Notes under the pieces: model-generated | What the model saw: the letters and a program-made list of their open reading frames with translations, nothing else | The model's database searches: none | Told to the model about the DNA's origin: nothing | Origin: Taenia hydatigena | Taxonomy: Eukaryota > Platyhelminthes > Cestoda > Cyclophyllidea > Taeniidae | Length of the DNA: 64,000 bases | Direction of reading: 5' to 3' | NCBI GenBank assembly: GCA_036345935.2 | Contig: JADWOT020001058.1 | Coordinates: forward strand, 1-64,000 | Translations under genes and position numbers: made by a program | Part shown: positions 23,751 through 35,184 of the stretch, piece by piece | Layout: every line of letters begins with the position of its first letter | How positions within the stretch are numbered: position 1 is the stretch's first letter

Positions 23751-24484
23751 TTACACTGGATGACACTAGATGGTCCAAGCACTAAAACACAGCAAGCAAA
23801 CTCTGTTATTCATCCAAGTTATTGACGTTTGATTAGGAACACCATATTATTTTGCTATCGGCTTTAAGAATGAAGTCTGGATTTTCATCATCTTAACTTC
23901 GGGAACATTAGCAAGTGCACTTTTTTGCCTCACAGATAGGAGGATTTCCAAAATTGACAAGAATATTGCACAGGAAAGGAGAAAAGACAAGCAGATTCGG
24001 CTAATAGTGGAAAACATGAGAACCTCCGAAGTAAGGTTGAAACCGGCACTTCAAATGCTGTTAGTAGCTGGAATCACGTCCATTCAGAAAAGAAACTTAG
24101 TTAGGTCTTTAAATAACCTCCTAATTTAACCAAACTGTCCATGTTCTTTCCAGTTTGTCGTTGTACCATTCAGTTTATTTGACTTGGCAAATGCATTTTC
24201 GACCCAGTGAATAATTTTTGTTTTTTTGTGAATCACACATGATGCGCACTGCTTTGTGGTTTTTTGCGGACCACACCAATTAATCTAACAAATTGCATAA
24301 CTGATGTAAAAATTTCTAGGCAATGCAAGTAAAGCGGAATAGCGATGCGAAGGACGGATTTTTTATTAATTCTAAGTCGCCTTCTAAATATCACAATTCA
24401 TGTCAATTGAAGTGACCCACGACTCTATTTTTGATGGCAAATAATCGCACGAATATAATAACAGATGATTTTGCCACAGACGGT

Positions 24485-24730
24485 TCTTTCCTTTCCCCTT
24501 CTTCCCTTCCATCCCTGCCATGAGAAGGTTTGGATATTTCTAGCCACATTTATTGCAGCACAGGACAGATATGCAGTGACAGGACCAAAGTATTAACGAC
24601 TAAAGGAGACTCGGGCTCAGGAGACCTACCACGTGTGTCAGCGACCAGGCCAAAATTGTTTTCCTCCTCTTGCCTACAAAGCGCATTCGAAGAGCATAAG
24701 TGTTATGGTTGCTGTCAGCTTTAGGAGGTC
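24485..24730. repeat. Short repeat within the arm, unit 2
   Basis: Second unit of the 22.4 kb repeat: C/T-rich tract, AAAGGAGAC, CCACGTGTGTCAGCGACC, AAAATTGTTTTCCTCCTC and CTTGCCTACAAAG. Its partner in the right arm lies at about 45,080-45,320, reverse complement. Confidence 0.55.
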
Positions 24731-24739
24731 ACGGGATGC

Positions 24740-25155
24740 AGCACTTAGAAATAGGGCACTAGCATCGCAAGATTTGTTGTGTCACATATGTGCGGCTTAC
24801 TGTGGATCGATGAACCCGAGGTTGAGCACAATGCTTTCCGCATGTCCATGTTTCAAAAGTGTTTATTTACCTCATAACCTTACAACCATTTAGAGCCCGA
24901 CACAACTTCTTTTTAGCCAAGCATACTTTAAGGCAATAAAACTACTTCTGCAAATCCAGAAGGGATCGGATTTTAGAGTGAATAGGAAAGCTTTGGTCCC
25001 GAATTTGCTGACTTTAATGCGATTTGACACCGGTGCGTTGAATTTACAAGGATGCTGAGATTATAACGTGCTCATTGGTCGCCTTCGATCATGCCAAGAA
25101 TGTGAATTGTGTCACCTTTCAAAATGTGCTGCATCCAACAAACCCAAACTATAAA
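24740..25155 (+). pseudogene. Decayed copy of the 44.6-45.0 kb Cys-rich exon
   Basis: The coding frame of the right-arm exon is recognisable (CVTYVRLTVDR, CFPHVHVSKVFI, then QAYFKAIKLLL and SCQECELCHLSKC), but this copy has stops after TVDR and nearby, a one-base shift near 24,910, and a TGA inside the LNLQGC segment. Another frame (24,633-24,893, 86 codons) is open in both arms but is probably a shadow. Confidence 0.55.
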
Positions 25156-25159
25156 CGTG

Positions 25160-26615
25160 TCCAACATCTAGAAACATGCAGGATCTAATGCCATTTTAAC
25201 ACGAGATAATGGCAAGTTCAAACTTTTAGAAGTTACCAAATGCTTTAATTGTGTGCATCAATTTTGAAAACAGATTTTGCAACCGCTATGTGGATAGCGA
25301 TGGATCGAGCCTAGTAAATTGCTTTTACGTACGGTTATATCGCAAAATCGAGCCATGCTATGACGGATTGTGCCCTAGTAATGCAGATAAATGATTTAAT
25401 ATGCAGAATGCCTCCAACATTCATACTGATGTGCATTTAATGTTTGCATAAATTACAACGTGATGACATTATAATTGGCGCTGACATCTATTAAGCACTT
25501 ATGCTAAAATAAAGTCGTGGTGCTCCAAATCTCATTAAGGCATAAGAATTGAATACCTACAAGCATTGAAGATCTTGAGGAATGTAGAGTCTATGCAGTG
25601 AGAAGTTCAGTTAAGCAGACCTCAAGGGATTACACCGCACCACAGCCCAGCCAAAATAGTTTCCTGTAAATAGGATAAAAATGCAACTCTGTTGCCTTTC
25701 GCTCTACCTGTAAAACTCAATTCCTCCCAAATTGGAGAAATGCTCTTTATTATGCCTTGCTAAACAGTGCTGTGTCAAGTGGCTCAATTCAAAGGAATGC
25801 TGAAATTGTGGATTAAAGTATCATCAAGCATTGACCACTGATCTTAAGAGGAAAGTCTTCTTTGATTTAGTTCACCTAGTGAAAATTCGCACAAATCTGC
25901 TGCGTCGTGTGCACAACTCTAATCTTCTTAAATGTACTTGTGTAAAATGGCGGAACGCTGCTTTAAAGCGCTCCTGACTGACCATCAACCTAATGGCCAC
26001 CTGTTTCTGAGTATCAGGCCTGAAAGACCAATTGAAATTCAGGAGAGAGTGAGATTTATGCAGTTTATAGTGGTTGACAACTTCGACTCGGCCACCATGT
26101 AAACGGGGTTTCCCTTGCCTTTTGAGTGCATTTTAATCTAGCAGATGTCACTCAGATCTGACTGCATGGACTTCAATGCCGCCGCATTCATCTGAGCAAA
26201 TTAAAGCCTTGCTATTCTAAGGATTTATTAAGTTTTCTAAACCTCAGCAATCACCTCTTTAATAGGCACAATTAATCCCACTTTTAAACAAGTAAAGTAG
26301 TGAAACACGATTCAACTTACATTTGATTAACATGACGAAACATTTCAGTTATTGCGGCCAATTCCAGCCTCTTCCGCTTCTCAACTGTAAGTGCTTGTCG
26401 AGGTAGGGAATTGGGGCGTAATGCCAAATCTCACGGGATAAAATCTTTTCGCATCGCATTTTTGAAGAAACGTAGTTAAGTTCTTACAAAAGAATGGTCT
26501 TTGAAAGCAAAATAGGGTCCAAGTAAGTGCTCTATTAGACCCCTGTGAAGATGATCAACTTCACCCTCTATCGACTATGCGGTTAAACGACAATCTATCA
26601 TCATTGTTTGCGCGT
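25160..26615. other. Left-arm tail, no gene seen
   Basis: Aligned to 43,030-44,640 of the right arm (and partly to 40,320-40,735). No frame is conserved between the arms here. Confidence 0.4.
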
Positions 26616-27544
26616 TGACGCTTAATGTTTGGCTGTTAATTATGAGTTTTCCTAACTTTATATTTCGATTAACTGCAACACAAAGGACGGTTAAAGTTAC
26701 GAAAGAATGACTGGCTTGTGTGGTTTGATCCACGTTTGCTTTTGCGTTTCTTCTAATTAGGGTTTGTCGACTTCTCAACGCTTCTTATCACTTCACTTCG
26801 TCCTTCCCTTCCTTTTGCTCTTCCTTTCTTTCATTTATTCATCCATTCACTGCAGACATCTTCTTCTCTTCTTTTCCCCTTTTACCACTCCCAATTCCTC
26901 CTTCTTTACTGCCACACACACCAGCTAGCAGCAAAATAAAGTCCCTTTCTTCATGGTAAGAAAGCAAACAGAAATCTCTGTCAATATCAAGCACCTCAGG
27001 ATTTGATACATAAGGCATCCCCCTCAAGACGTGTCTCCGTACTCTAGAACGCCATGCATGAGGACCCCAAAGGATCGGACATCAGCTTTAGCGTTTGGCT
27101 AATAGCTACTCATGATTACCTCTGGTGACAACCAACGGAAAGGAGAAGCACCTGGGGGGCGATAAGGAAAAAAGACAGAAAGACAAATCATCAATTGACG
27201 CTTTGGGTCGATAGAGGAGCCGTATATCTGATGGGCACATAAACACCGAATAGAACCAACCATTGGTAAAATTTCGATTAAAGCCAAGGATTTTCCACCC
27301 GAAGCCAATGAGTGTCACGGAGCCGCTCTCGTCTTAATCACGTTCGACACTCGTAAGTCGTCCTTCAACGCTTGCCTTTCCTCTAGATACCCTCGCGACC
27401 ATCATGACCACCAAATCAAGCAAAATATGTGCACGTCTATTATTGGTGACTGACTAATTTGTCGAACGAACCAGTTTGAACATGTGACAGGCCTTTATCC
27501 TGTTAAAGTGCCTTCTCAAGAGTAGGTTACACGTAACTTCAGTG
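26616..27544. other. Start of spacer; pyrimidine-rich tract
   Basis: Spacer between the inverted arms. A C/T-rich tract runs from about 26,790 to 26,925. Two overlapping minus-strand frames end near 27,310 without recognisable motifs or splice support. Confidence 0.35.
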
Positions 27545-27944
27545 GATTAAGGCAGAGGTCGAAGGACATGCAATATGCGTTGATGCAAATGTTTTTGCAT
27601 AAACTTTTCCTCCTCAAGAATGGCTTCAACCTTTAAGCCGTTAAAACTCTACTTTACTGCCACCTTCAATCAGCGCATGAGACCCGGATAGAATGTAACG
27701 AAGTTGCCCCTTCCCACTTCCTCCTCCGGTTTCATATTCTCTCAATGGATGAAAGGATCCGTTGCACACAAAAGTGTCTTAGCCAGCCACACCCGAAAGG
27801 TGAGAGGTCTTGCTGAGAAAGAGAGAGGGAATCAAAAACAAAAAGAATGCAGTAAAGACTGACCTGATCTACCGTCAATATGAGGTGAAATCCGGGATAC
27901 GGGGTGCTGCTGATTTGGATTTACCGCAGTATGACGTTACGCTC

Positions 27945-28139
27945 ATGCCAAGCTTTGCGTCGATTAGTCACACAATGGCAAGTCCTGATATGCCTTTTCT
28001 TGGCGTTCATAGTGTTTACATTCCTTTCCATTTCAACGATCGGGACCGCTGCTTGCAAGACTTGCCTGCAGAAATTCTAGAATGTTACCTTGGGCTCCTG
28101 TGCTTTGAGTTTCAGAATTTAAGGGGCATTCACCATTAG
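27945..28139 (+). CDS. F-box-like exon
   Basis: ATG-initiated 64-codon frame, open further upstream to about 27,810. Residues 37-60 match the F-box consensus: LQDLPAEIL (37-45), a hydrophobic L..L at the expected spacing, then FQNLRG, as in the LPxEIL...L..L.F.DL.NLR pattern that binds Skp1 in SCF ubiquitin ligases. The motif is cut at a TAG right after NLRGIHH, where F-boxes usually continue VC..W, so the exon may splice or be truncated. An acceptor TTGTTCCGCAG at 28,180 opens about 50 further codons to 28,332, a possible next exon. A nearby copy of the upstream flank at 17.3-17.7 kb lacks the F-box. Confidence 0.45.
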   Translation: MPSFASISHTMASPDMPFLGVHSVYIPFHFNDRDRCLQDLPAEILECYLGLLCFEFQNLRGIHH

Positions 28140-28443
28140 AAATACTTCATATTACGCAAAGAATTTGTCTTGTTCCGCAGCTAAATCTGGAATCGTCGCT
28201 ATAGGCACATTGAAGCCCAACTTCTATGAGCTAAAATTTTTCGGCAGGATAGCAGGAGCAAGTCGTGGTCACTGGACTACTACGCCCAAACCAGATCACA
28301 CCACTGCGCGCGAGATCAGGCATCCTTTCTGACCGACTAATTAGGTCACATAATGCAGACGAACTACCCTTGTTGCATCAAATTTGCATTTCAGAATTGC
28401 CGATTCTTCGAAAACTCCTATTTTCCAACTCAATTGTTAAATG

Positions 28444-31400
28444 TTGAGAGATAAGGCTTCCATTATAGCCTACGAAAACGCCCTTACAAAGGTAAGAGTA
28501 CTGAGCTAATATATTTCCTATGGCTGGACAATTTCAAATCACTATCATTTTGTTCCCATTCCCCTTACTGCATTAAAAAGTGTAGATCCTCTCAAATATC
28601 ATCGTGTGTTGTTTATTATGAAAGCTATTAAGCACTTTATCGAATATCGTCATCGACCGACTAATCATGAGCATGCTTGAGCGTATAATGCCATGGTCCT
28701 TCTCCATATGACATGGAAACAGGCCCACTGTACCATCTCCACTAAGTTGATCATCCAATTGTTTTGCCACCTGTTGCACTAAATGCGACAACCATCAGAT
28801 GGGCTGGAAAAATGAACAAAGCAAAAACCACCTATGACCTCGAACATCTTTCGCATGCAGTCCAAGTTCGAATAAAGGGCTAACGCCTGCCACATCGAGC
28901 CTGTCATAACAAGAGTTTGCTTCGATGTGAGACCATCAGCCAGGGCATTTAGGCGCCCGCAATCTTGACGTTTAAAATCAAGATAATCAAGATATAAAAT
29001 GACAATCATTATCGCTTAGCTGCATCCCTTCTCTTCCTTCATTACCTTCCTCAGATCATTCGTTCATGTCCAGTACGGCGCCACCTGCTGTCCGCAAGAA
29101 TGGATCCCACTGGTTTGAAAAGTTAGGAACATTCGTAGACACGTCCAAGCGGAGACGAGTAGGGGAGGCGCAATGCAGTACCGGCAAGTCGCATTTGTAG
29201 CGTCTCATCCGGCATGGCGACAGCCTTGTGCAACGACATGGAGTGGTGATTAAACAGCTAATCGTAGCTTGTGCACTGGGAGGAAAATCTCTCAACGCGA
29301 GGCTGCGAAATAAGTCATCTGCGTTGCCGTAATACCATCTAGCATGATCAAAACCATGGGGGTTTCCTTCCGCATTTGTAGAAAAAAGCAACCTGCAGAG
29401 GTATCCATCCAGCCGTTTCATGTCCTTTGCCCTGTGGTGGATACTAAGAGTTTGAATGGGAAGGACGTGATCTAGTCGCTCATCTGTTGATTCCTCCTAA
29501 AACAGAACACTTCATGTTAAAATTCAGCAACTTTTGGAGAGGATCTTGACGTGAAATGGATTTAATAAAGTCATGCAACAGATGAAGATTTAGGTAAACC
29601 CATTTGATACATTGCCACGCAAATCTGACATAAACCATTCGAATGTAGCCTCTTTTATGCGACCAGCAATCATCATTCAGTTCTATTCACTCCTCTTATC
29701 TAGCCAACCAGCAGAGCCCAACGACTAACTAAGATTCTCAGGTGCTACTTAGATCTGCTTGGGAGGATGTGCGCAAGTCCTAGCGGCACATTTCCTTAAT
29801 TTATGATTATATTATGTTGACTTGTTTACCACTAATGAAAAACCTGTCAGATTTTTGAATATGGTTTTCGGGATATGATGCACCAAAATATTTAAGTGTT
29901 TTGTGACGTGACGTGGCTTAACCAGGCATACGTACACATCTACAGGATGTTGGCTAAACTAACACAGATTATAGAGTGTGTACCCTTGCTTCGCTTTGGA
30001 AAATGGAGGAACATTACCGTGCCTTGCTGTTCCTGGCCTGGTCCTCTCCAAATTGTCAAAGGTCTTGTTTAAATAAATCAACTCGATGCAGGTGGTGTGG
30101 CTGTATGATAATTTGCATTAAAATCTGATGCTCTGAACATTTGAGGCAGCTGTACGCCTACTGAATCATCGCGCAATGTGTGGCACTATCTTAGTCACTA
30201 CGAAGTAATGGTGATAAGGAATGAAGTGGAGGGATGTGGCTTTTTTAACTAGTCGCCATTAAGTATCTGCCTGACTACTGCAATCGGCATTCACTCCGGC
30301 CTCCCGACCACTAACTCTAGGCTAAGAGACAAATACTCAGCTTATGGTATGAACGAACCAACTGTGTGGTAGCGGTTCTAATGTAAGTGGTGAGCAGGGC
30401 ACAGCTCATCTCATTGTACCACGTACCCATACGCACGACGCAAAGGTTTATCAGGCACTTGACTACTTCCTGCTTATGGGAAGCCAAGAGGAAAAACAAA
30501 AGGGGCTTTTAATTGAAGTAAAGCAATTATACGCAGCAGGAATATACTTTTAAAAGCCTTCATTAAAAGCCAGCATAAACAGTTGAAATGCCGTGTGTTC
30601 TGAAGCATATATTGGTGCATCTTAAAATGCTTGGTAAACCTTACTTTAGTCTTCGATGTGATCCGTTGATCGAATGCATCGCTGCTATCAACATTTTGAA
30701 ATGCAGAAGAATAGAGCCATGTAATGCGGCACATTGATTTTTTGATGGAAGCTAGGAAATTTATGGAAGAAAAGAATCGCTCTTTTTCTTTCCCACTTTA
30801 AATGTTTACGAAGTCACACACATCGCACTGTGACATCCCAGCCATATCTCTAGTCCATTTTGCTCTGCTCTCTGAACACCGCGGTGCCTCGACAAATGTT
30901 TGCTATCGCAACTGATCTTCTGGCCATTCGTGCAAAAACTATTGCAAAATGCGGCCACAAATATGAGTCAATGGGCATCGGATACTGTGACCACTGGGAA
31001 TAGGAAGGGTTAGCTGCAAAGTAAACAAGACCCATTGGCATTCATCATTTATTGGCACTTAATTTTAACCGCAATCCCATAACCATCTACCATCGTTATT
31101 TGCCAGGTGGGTGATGCTTGTCCAACAGTGCTTGTTGCTTAATGCGAATTGCGCACTCAGTTTAAGCATGTATATTATGCAATAATTAATTATTCAGTTT
31201 AAATGCCTATGTATTATCTAATGAGATTAAAGGCGTTAGGAAATTCGCACGCAAATAATGCAAATTAATTTGAAAATTGGACGATTTGATGCCGTGTGAC
31301 ACTCTTATCTTAAACCAATTTGAATGGATGGGACAGGATCGTATGAAAACATGATTAGCAGGACTTGAAACCAAAGGACTAAACGAATAAGAAAAGGAGA

Positions 31401-31553
31401 GCAAATCAAGTGACCGGTGAAGAGAACCCGCTATTGGCATGAGTTGCCAACACAGGTTTTTGTGTGACAACGATGTTGAAGCCTGTGAAATTCGAGCCCA
31501 GTGGGAGTGATTGGACTCACCACATCCCACTGTCAACACATTGGCCTTTTTCC
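28444..31553. repeat. Duplicated block, copy 2
   Basis: Direct-orientation partner of 424-3,715. It lacks the roughly 175-base segment present near 2,205-2,430 in copy 1. Outside the broken exon (28,573-29,496) I find no supported gene; the 124-codon minus-strand frame at 31,207-31,581 shares only a short CW.LMPIAGSL segment with its counterpart. Confidence 0.85.
28573..29496 (-). pseudogene. LRR-like exon, broken copy
   Basis: Paralogue of the 632-1,480 exon, with the same acceptor (TTAG| before 29,496) and the same residues E-E-S-T-D-E-R-L at the start. Three lesions: TGG to TGA after LDMNE (near 29,056), a 2-base deletion in the SDYDCV region (near 29,010), and TGG to TAG after GCRI (near 28,779). 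Downstream, INLVEMVQWAC is still readable in a third frame. A retained reading-frame signature with multiple disabling changes fits a pseudogene. Confidence 0.7.
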
Positions 31554-31831
31554 TAATGTAGTGTAGGAAACCCGACCTCACTGATCTCCCGAGTGTGGGT
31601 TCAGATTCTGCATGAGTTGGTGTTTGGTTGCTTACTTGTTTGCTTTTTTGTCATACCCAGCAAAATAGGGTGACATTTCGGCGACTCAGAAGTGTCTGCC
31701 TGGAGGGCTGCAGTAGTAACAGTAGTAACAATTACCACTGCTGGCTGCTTCGAGTGCTAACTTGTCTGGTCAGAAAGAAGTGTGCAACTGAGACTGTTAG
31801 TATTTTTACAAAAGTTCGACTTTCTTTCTTT

Positions 31832-32113
31832 TTAGATGACTGTCAGCGTTGAAGTGGCGGTCGGCGCAGCAGGACATGTAGGAGGAGAAGGAGGTTGGGA
31901 GGGAGAGTGAGGAGGAGTAGGTGCTGCGTCGCCGTTGCTTCCTACTATTGCTACTACCTCTGCTGGTGCGAGATGTTGCGGCGTTTGCAACCCGATGGAC
32001 ATTAGGAGTAGTAGAAGGGGAAATCGATCCTGTCTTCTTCGTTTGCCCCACTGCTGCTCCTCGACCGTCTGTGATATTGGGGAGCGGAGCTCGTCGTTGC
32101 TGTTGCTGGAGCC
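31832..32113 (-). CDS. GC-rich, Pro-rich exon candidate
   Basis: A 93-codon frame without ATG at its start (an ATG lies at about 32,000), bounded upstream by an in-frame TAG that could be an acceptor. The second half is Pro/Ser/Thr/Ala-rich (APTPPHSPSQPPSPPTCPAA), the first half acidic then basic. The patch is clearly richer in G+C and in CTG/GGA/TAG triplets than its surroundings. Overlapping frames on the other strand include a leucine run that mimics a signal peptide. It may be a genuine low-complexity exon or just triplet-biased DNA. Confidence 0.3.
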   Translation of the reverse strand, partial: GSSNSNDELRSPISQTVEEQQWGKRRRQDRFPLLLLLMSIGLQTPQHLAPAEVVAIVGSNGDAAPTPPHSPSQPPSPPTCPAAPTATSTLTVI

Positions 32114-32344
32114 CTACTTCACAAAGTGGGTAGTGTTACTTTCTTGCCATGGGACGCCTGGACGCGAGATCTCGTTCGCCGGAACATTTGACTGCTTTAA
32201 AGTGTTTGGTCCATGACGCATTGTTCTTCCTTGCATGTGATGCAACAGCTTCACCTCTCAACTGTGCGGCAATCAACTGCCCTGGCGAGTGTGAGTTGGA
32301 GTTGGGGAGCTACTTGTTGACGTGGCTTCTGGATTCTGGATGTG
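32114..32344. other. No gene seen
   Basis: Moderately G+C-rich continuation of the previous patch, running into the block shared with 39.8 kb. Confidence 0.3.
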
Positions 32345-32880
32345 GTGATGGCACCACCACCACCAACCACTGGGCCATCATTACGCGTAACCACTTTCTG
32401 TACTAGTCAAGTGGGAACCGAGTTGACACTTTGTGAGACCAGCTGTGCCTGCTTATTATACGATGCATTGAAATTCCATCTTCAGCCCTCTGTTATCAAT
32501 CAAAAATGGTTCAATGAAAACAGCGCTACTTATCATTGACAGCATGGCAGCGACAACTAAGGAGTGTGCAAAATCAAACATGCCGTATAGCTTGTTAAGT
32601 GATGGGAATCGCATCTTCTTTCCTTCCTCCTTGAAACTTCGCATCAGCAATCTTAGGGCTGGCGATGCATTAAAAGGTGTGGTTCCACATTTCATCTTTC
32701 TTGAGTAAAATTACTATTGTAAATAGCGTTTACAAATCCATTGACCATATTCACGAGGCTTGCAATTCGTAACATGAAGGAATGGGCTCTGATGTTAGGT
32801 ATATTTGAATTGACGCATTTCTCCTCTGTCGCGCTAAGGCTTAAGTAACATCGTTTACTTGGCCCTGAGTGTACACCTAG
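32345..32880. repeat. Block shared with 39.8-40.3 kb
   Basis: Same-orientation match to about 39,805-40,320; landmarks AACCACTGGGC, TACTAGTCAAGTGGGAACCG and CTTAGGGCTGGCGATGCATT. The copies carry minus-strand exon-like frames, open here and broken at 40 kb. Confidence 0.8.
32456..32695 (-). CDS. LRR-like exon candidate (second part)
   Basis: Open 79-codon frame starting at ATG. The segment NASPALRLL.RS..EE...FPS.NKLY.M.D.AH is shared with the 40 kb copy at 39,993-40,175, indicating a conserved reading frame. It follows the 32,692-33,045 frame in a shifted phase, so an intron or frameshift must separate them. The leucine spacing (LRLLMRSF) suits a repeat protein, but the family is not recognised. 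Confidence 0.35.
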   Translation of the reverse strand: MKCGTTPFNASPALRLLMRSFKEEGKKMRFPSLNKLYGMFDFAHSLVVAAMLSMISSAVFIEPFLIDNRGLKMEFQCIV

Positions 32881-33045
32881 TCGTGCATAACATTTGAAAG
32901 TAATGGACTTAATATCAACTAGGGATTCCTCACACAGGTTCAAGGTCTGCTTGCAATAATGCCAACCTTTGCACTTTCGACATCGTGCATCTCCTCGCAC
33001 ACTTTCACTTATCACCATAATCCCGACGATAGGGTGTGTAATCAC
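32692..33045 (-). CDS. Cys-containing LRR-like exon candidate
   Basis: Open 117-codon frame, with CRKCKGWHYC near residue 22 and further cysteines through residue 86; ends FTQER then stop. The C-terminal half (from SKRCYLSLSATEEKCVN onward) is recognisable but broken by stops at 40,130-40,310. It may be the exon preceding the 32,456-32,695 frame on the same strand. The Cys clusters hint at metal binding; this is inference. Confidence 0.4.
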   Translation of the reverse strand: MITHPIVGIMVISESVRGDARCRKCKGWHYCKQTLNLCEESLVDIKSITFKCYARLGVHSGPSKRCYLSLSATEEKCVNSNIPNIRAHSFMLRIASLVNMVNGFVNAIYNSNFTQER

Positions 33046-33219
33046 TCTTCACGTTCCTGAAGAGGTTTTAGGTTACTCATGCATTCTAAGCAACGTTCGA
33101 TAACTTGGAAGCAAACTGGTTTCGCCAAACCGTTTACTTATTTGCGTATCCTTTCGCAATGAAAGTGTCAAATAATTTGCATTCTTGCAATAAAGCCTGT
33201 CCATTATCAAAATTAGTGG
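33046..33219. other. No gene seen
   Basis: Short spacer between the exon candidate and an SR1 element. Confidence 0.3.
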
Positions 33220-33830
33220 ATGATGTCATTGAAGATGGGCAATTGCTCCGTTGCGTCGCATATGTGTGACACGGGTAATCTTGTAGGCAAGGACGACGGG
33301 TCATGCCGGCTCCTGCCACAGACGCATTAATTGAGATCAGCAAAAGCTGTGTTCCAACCTGGTGGCGCTGCCAGAAGACAAGGCTGGTAAACATTCACCT
33401 CCTCTCTGGCTGAAAGGAACCGGTCATGATCTACAAAGGAGGTGGATGGAATAAGCGCTGCTGGATGAAAACTCGCGCTGATATCCACTTTCCACATTAG
33501 CACATCTTTAAATAATGCAGCATTAGTTAAAAGTATGCCAAATGAGCTTTTAGGTAGCCTTGTTACGCCTCCATGGGTATCGCAACTGGGAGAAGGAGTG
33601 ATTGGATGCCCACATGAGTGAGGAGACATGCAAGTCAGGGGGCACAATTGGGCAAGCTCATTAATATTTTTACCACTATAAGTAAAAGATGGTCCACACT
33701 GTAAAGTTCTTCCATATTTCTGGGGCCTGAACTATTCAATAGTCACACAACTGCCTCAAACGAAGTGAGATGGACGCGACATTCCCAGCATATCCTCTAA
33801 ACGCTAACATCCCAGCCAACCTTATCACCG
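33220..33830 (+). repeat. SR1 copy plus flank, pair with 63.2-63.9 kb
   Basis: The first 220 bases are an SR1 element (GATGGGCAATTGCTCC, GTGTGACACGGG, CCACAGACGCATTAATT). The remainder matches 63,480-63,880 in the same orientation (CC(A/C)C(A/G)TGAGTG, CACAATTG(G/A)(G/C)CAAGCT, CCTGAAC(T/A)ATTCAA). It lacks the A-box half of the element. Confidence 0.6.
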
Positions 33831-33919
33831 TCCTTCAATATGCTGATCCAACGATCGCAGTCGACCTCTAGTCTCCTGTTCAAGTCATTTGGATCAAAGT
33901 GTTACACTAAAGACGAGGT

Positions 33920-34165
33920 TGTGGGTGGAGGGAGTAGACCACTCCATTGAGGTGTGTGAGGCATCTCAGGACCAGGAGAATCCCACTGAGTGGTGGTGTT
34001 CTTCTTGAAGAATTAGACTGAATTTTAAACCTTTTGTATCAGGTTCTTACAAGCTTGCCTTGACTGCGATCTATTATTGAAGTTACGCTTCCAGCATTAC
34101 ATGCCATGCTCTGATGCCTACACCATGTCGCACGTCACACATGCGTGACACGTGGGATACAAACC
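33920..34165. repeat. Local direct repeat, unit 1
   Basis: Matches 36,020-36,270 in the same orientation: GTGGATGGAGG-like, GGCATCT..GGACCAG, GCCTTGA(C/T)TGC. The 2.1-kb spacing suggests a local tandem duplication or flanks of an inserted block. Confidence 0.55.
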
Positions 34166-34199
34166 ATAACAAAAAACGAATGTCATTGTTGTTAAATTA

Positions 34200-34690
34200 C
34201 ACGTGCATAATTTTTGGGGGCTAATGCCTTTGCAAACATGGATCTCTTTCCACCACGAAGGGAAACACAAGTAACCAAATGGTTCTGCTATGCCAGAGAG
34301 CTTACATAGTTTCTCAAGGCAATTCGAATGCCTTTATACCCATATGCCCAAAAAGATCTGTTTTCTTTTTGTCTTTTAGAGTAAATATAGGGATTAAAAA
34401 GGCAAGCAAAGTAAGTCATTTAATAGGCAAAATTCAAAATAACATTAAAAGAATCATAAAATAAGAGCGTTTGTCAAAATTATACCGTAGTTTGTCCCAC
34501 TTATTGCAAGATTTTAATTGCAAAAGTGTTGGTTTACAAAGCCTGCTAAGACGTACTTTTGCTAAGAATGTAGTGTAGCTATTGTTTTATTTGATACTTT
34601 TAATAGCTTTTCTTTACCAACTTCTTATTTTTATCAGTCGCGCCTCCAATGCATCCAAAGTCGAGGTCGAAAATGTGGTTGGCGCGCTTG
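34200..34690. repeat. Block shared with 16.4-16.8 kb
   Basis: Same-orientation match to 16,400-16,830 (GAATCATAAA, AAAGCCTG(C/T)TAA, TATTTGAT(A/G)). The distal part also matches 62,740-62,915 inverted. It is AT-rich with no conserved frame. Confidence 0.6.
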
Positions 34691-35184
34691 ACTGCGCCTG
34701 CAGCTACTTTTACCAGCGGTTGAAGGCCAGCGATAATTAAAAAACGATTATCTTTTCTTTACTGACTCAAAATAGCATTAAAAAGGGATTGTTTTAACAT
34801 TTTCGCATGTTCATAGTCCAGTCGATGTATAAATATGCCAAAAAACTGCCGATTGGATGTCATTGCATTAAAAGGTGGTGATCGTTTGAAGTCAAAAGTG
34901 AGTTGGAATCCCGTGTATATAGCTGTAATCTTGTGTATCCATATTTTAATTTTTGTGTGAGGCTGTCATTACACTGGAGGAGTGATTTTATTCATTATCT
35001 TTTAGGAATAGGTGTTTAACAATGCATTCGCGTTTTCGTGAATTGATTGAACCGGCCCATACCCAACTGCGTGACATCGTCATCATTCTACAAGGAGGAT
35101 GAACCCTGCCATGACGAGCTCAAGTTCTGTGAGAGATGATGTGTGTGTGTGCGCCATCTGCATAATGGCCATGGAGGGGATAAT

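Larger units (their letters stand above)
17610..26615 (+). repeat. Inverted duplication, left arm
   Basis: Reverse-complement match to 43,030-51,310. Anchor pairs are 17,681 with 51,236; 18,300 with 50,640; 19,575 with 49,380; 20,992 with 48,514; 23,092 with 46,695; 24,893 with 44,907; and the inner end near 26,570 with 43,085 (GTTGA..TTCACCCTCTATCGACT). By eye most matched stretches are about 80-90% identical. The arms differ by a left-only insertion (19,796-20,372) and a replaced segment (21,260-22,195). Confidence 0.85.

Noticed and set aside
24633..24893. 86-codon frame open in both arms
   Set aside because: Another frame over the same DNA extends into the Cys-rich module and aligns across three copies; kept only as a rival.
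31921..32133. Secreted protein with an N-terminal leucine run
   Set aside because: The run comes from CTG/CTA triplets in a GC-rich simple patch; the opposite strand has an equally long open frame and there is no other support.
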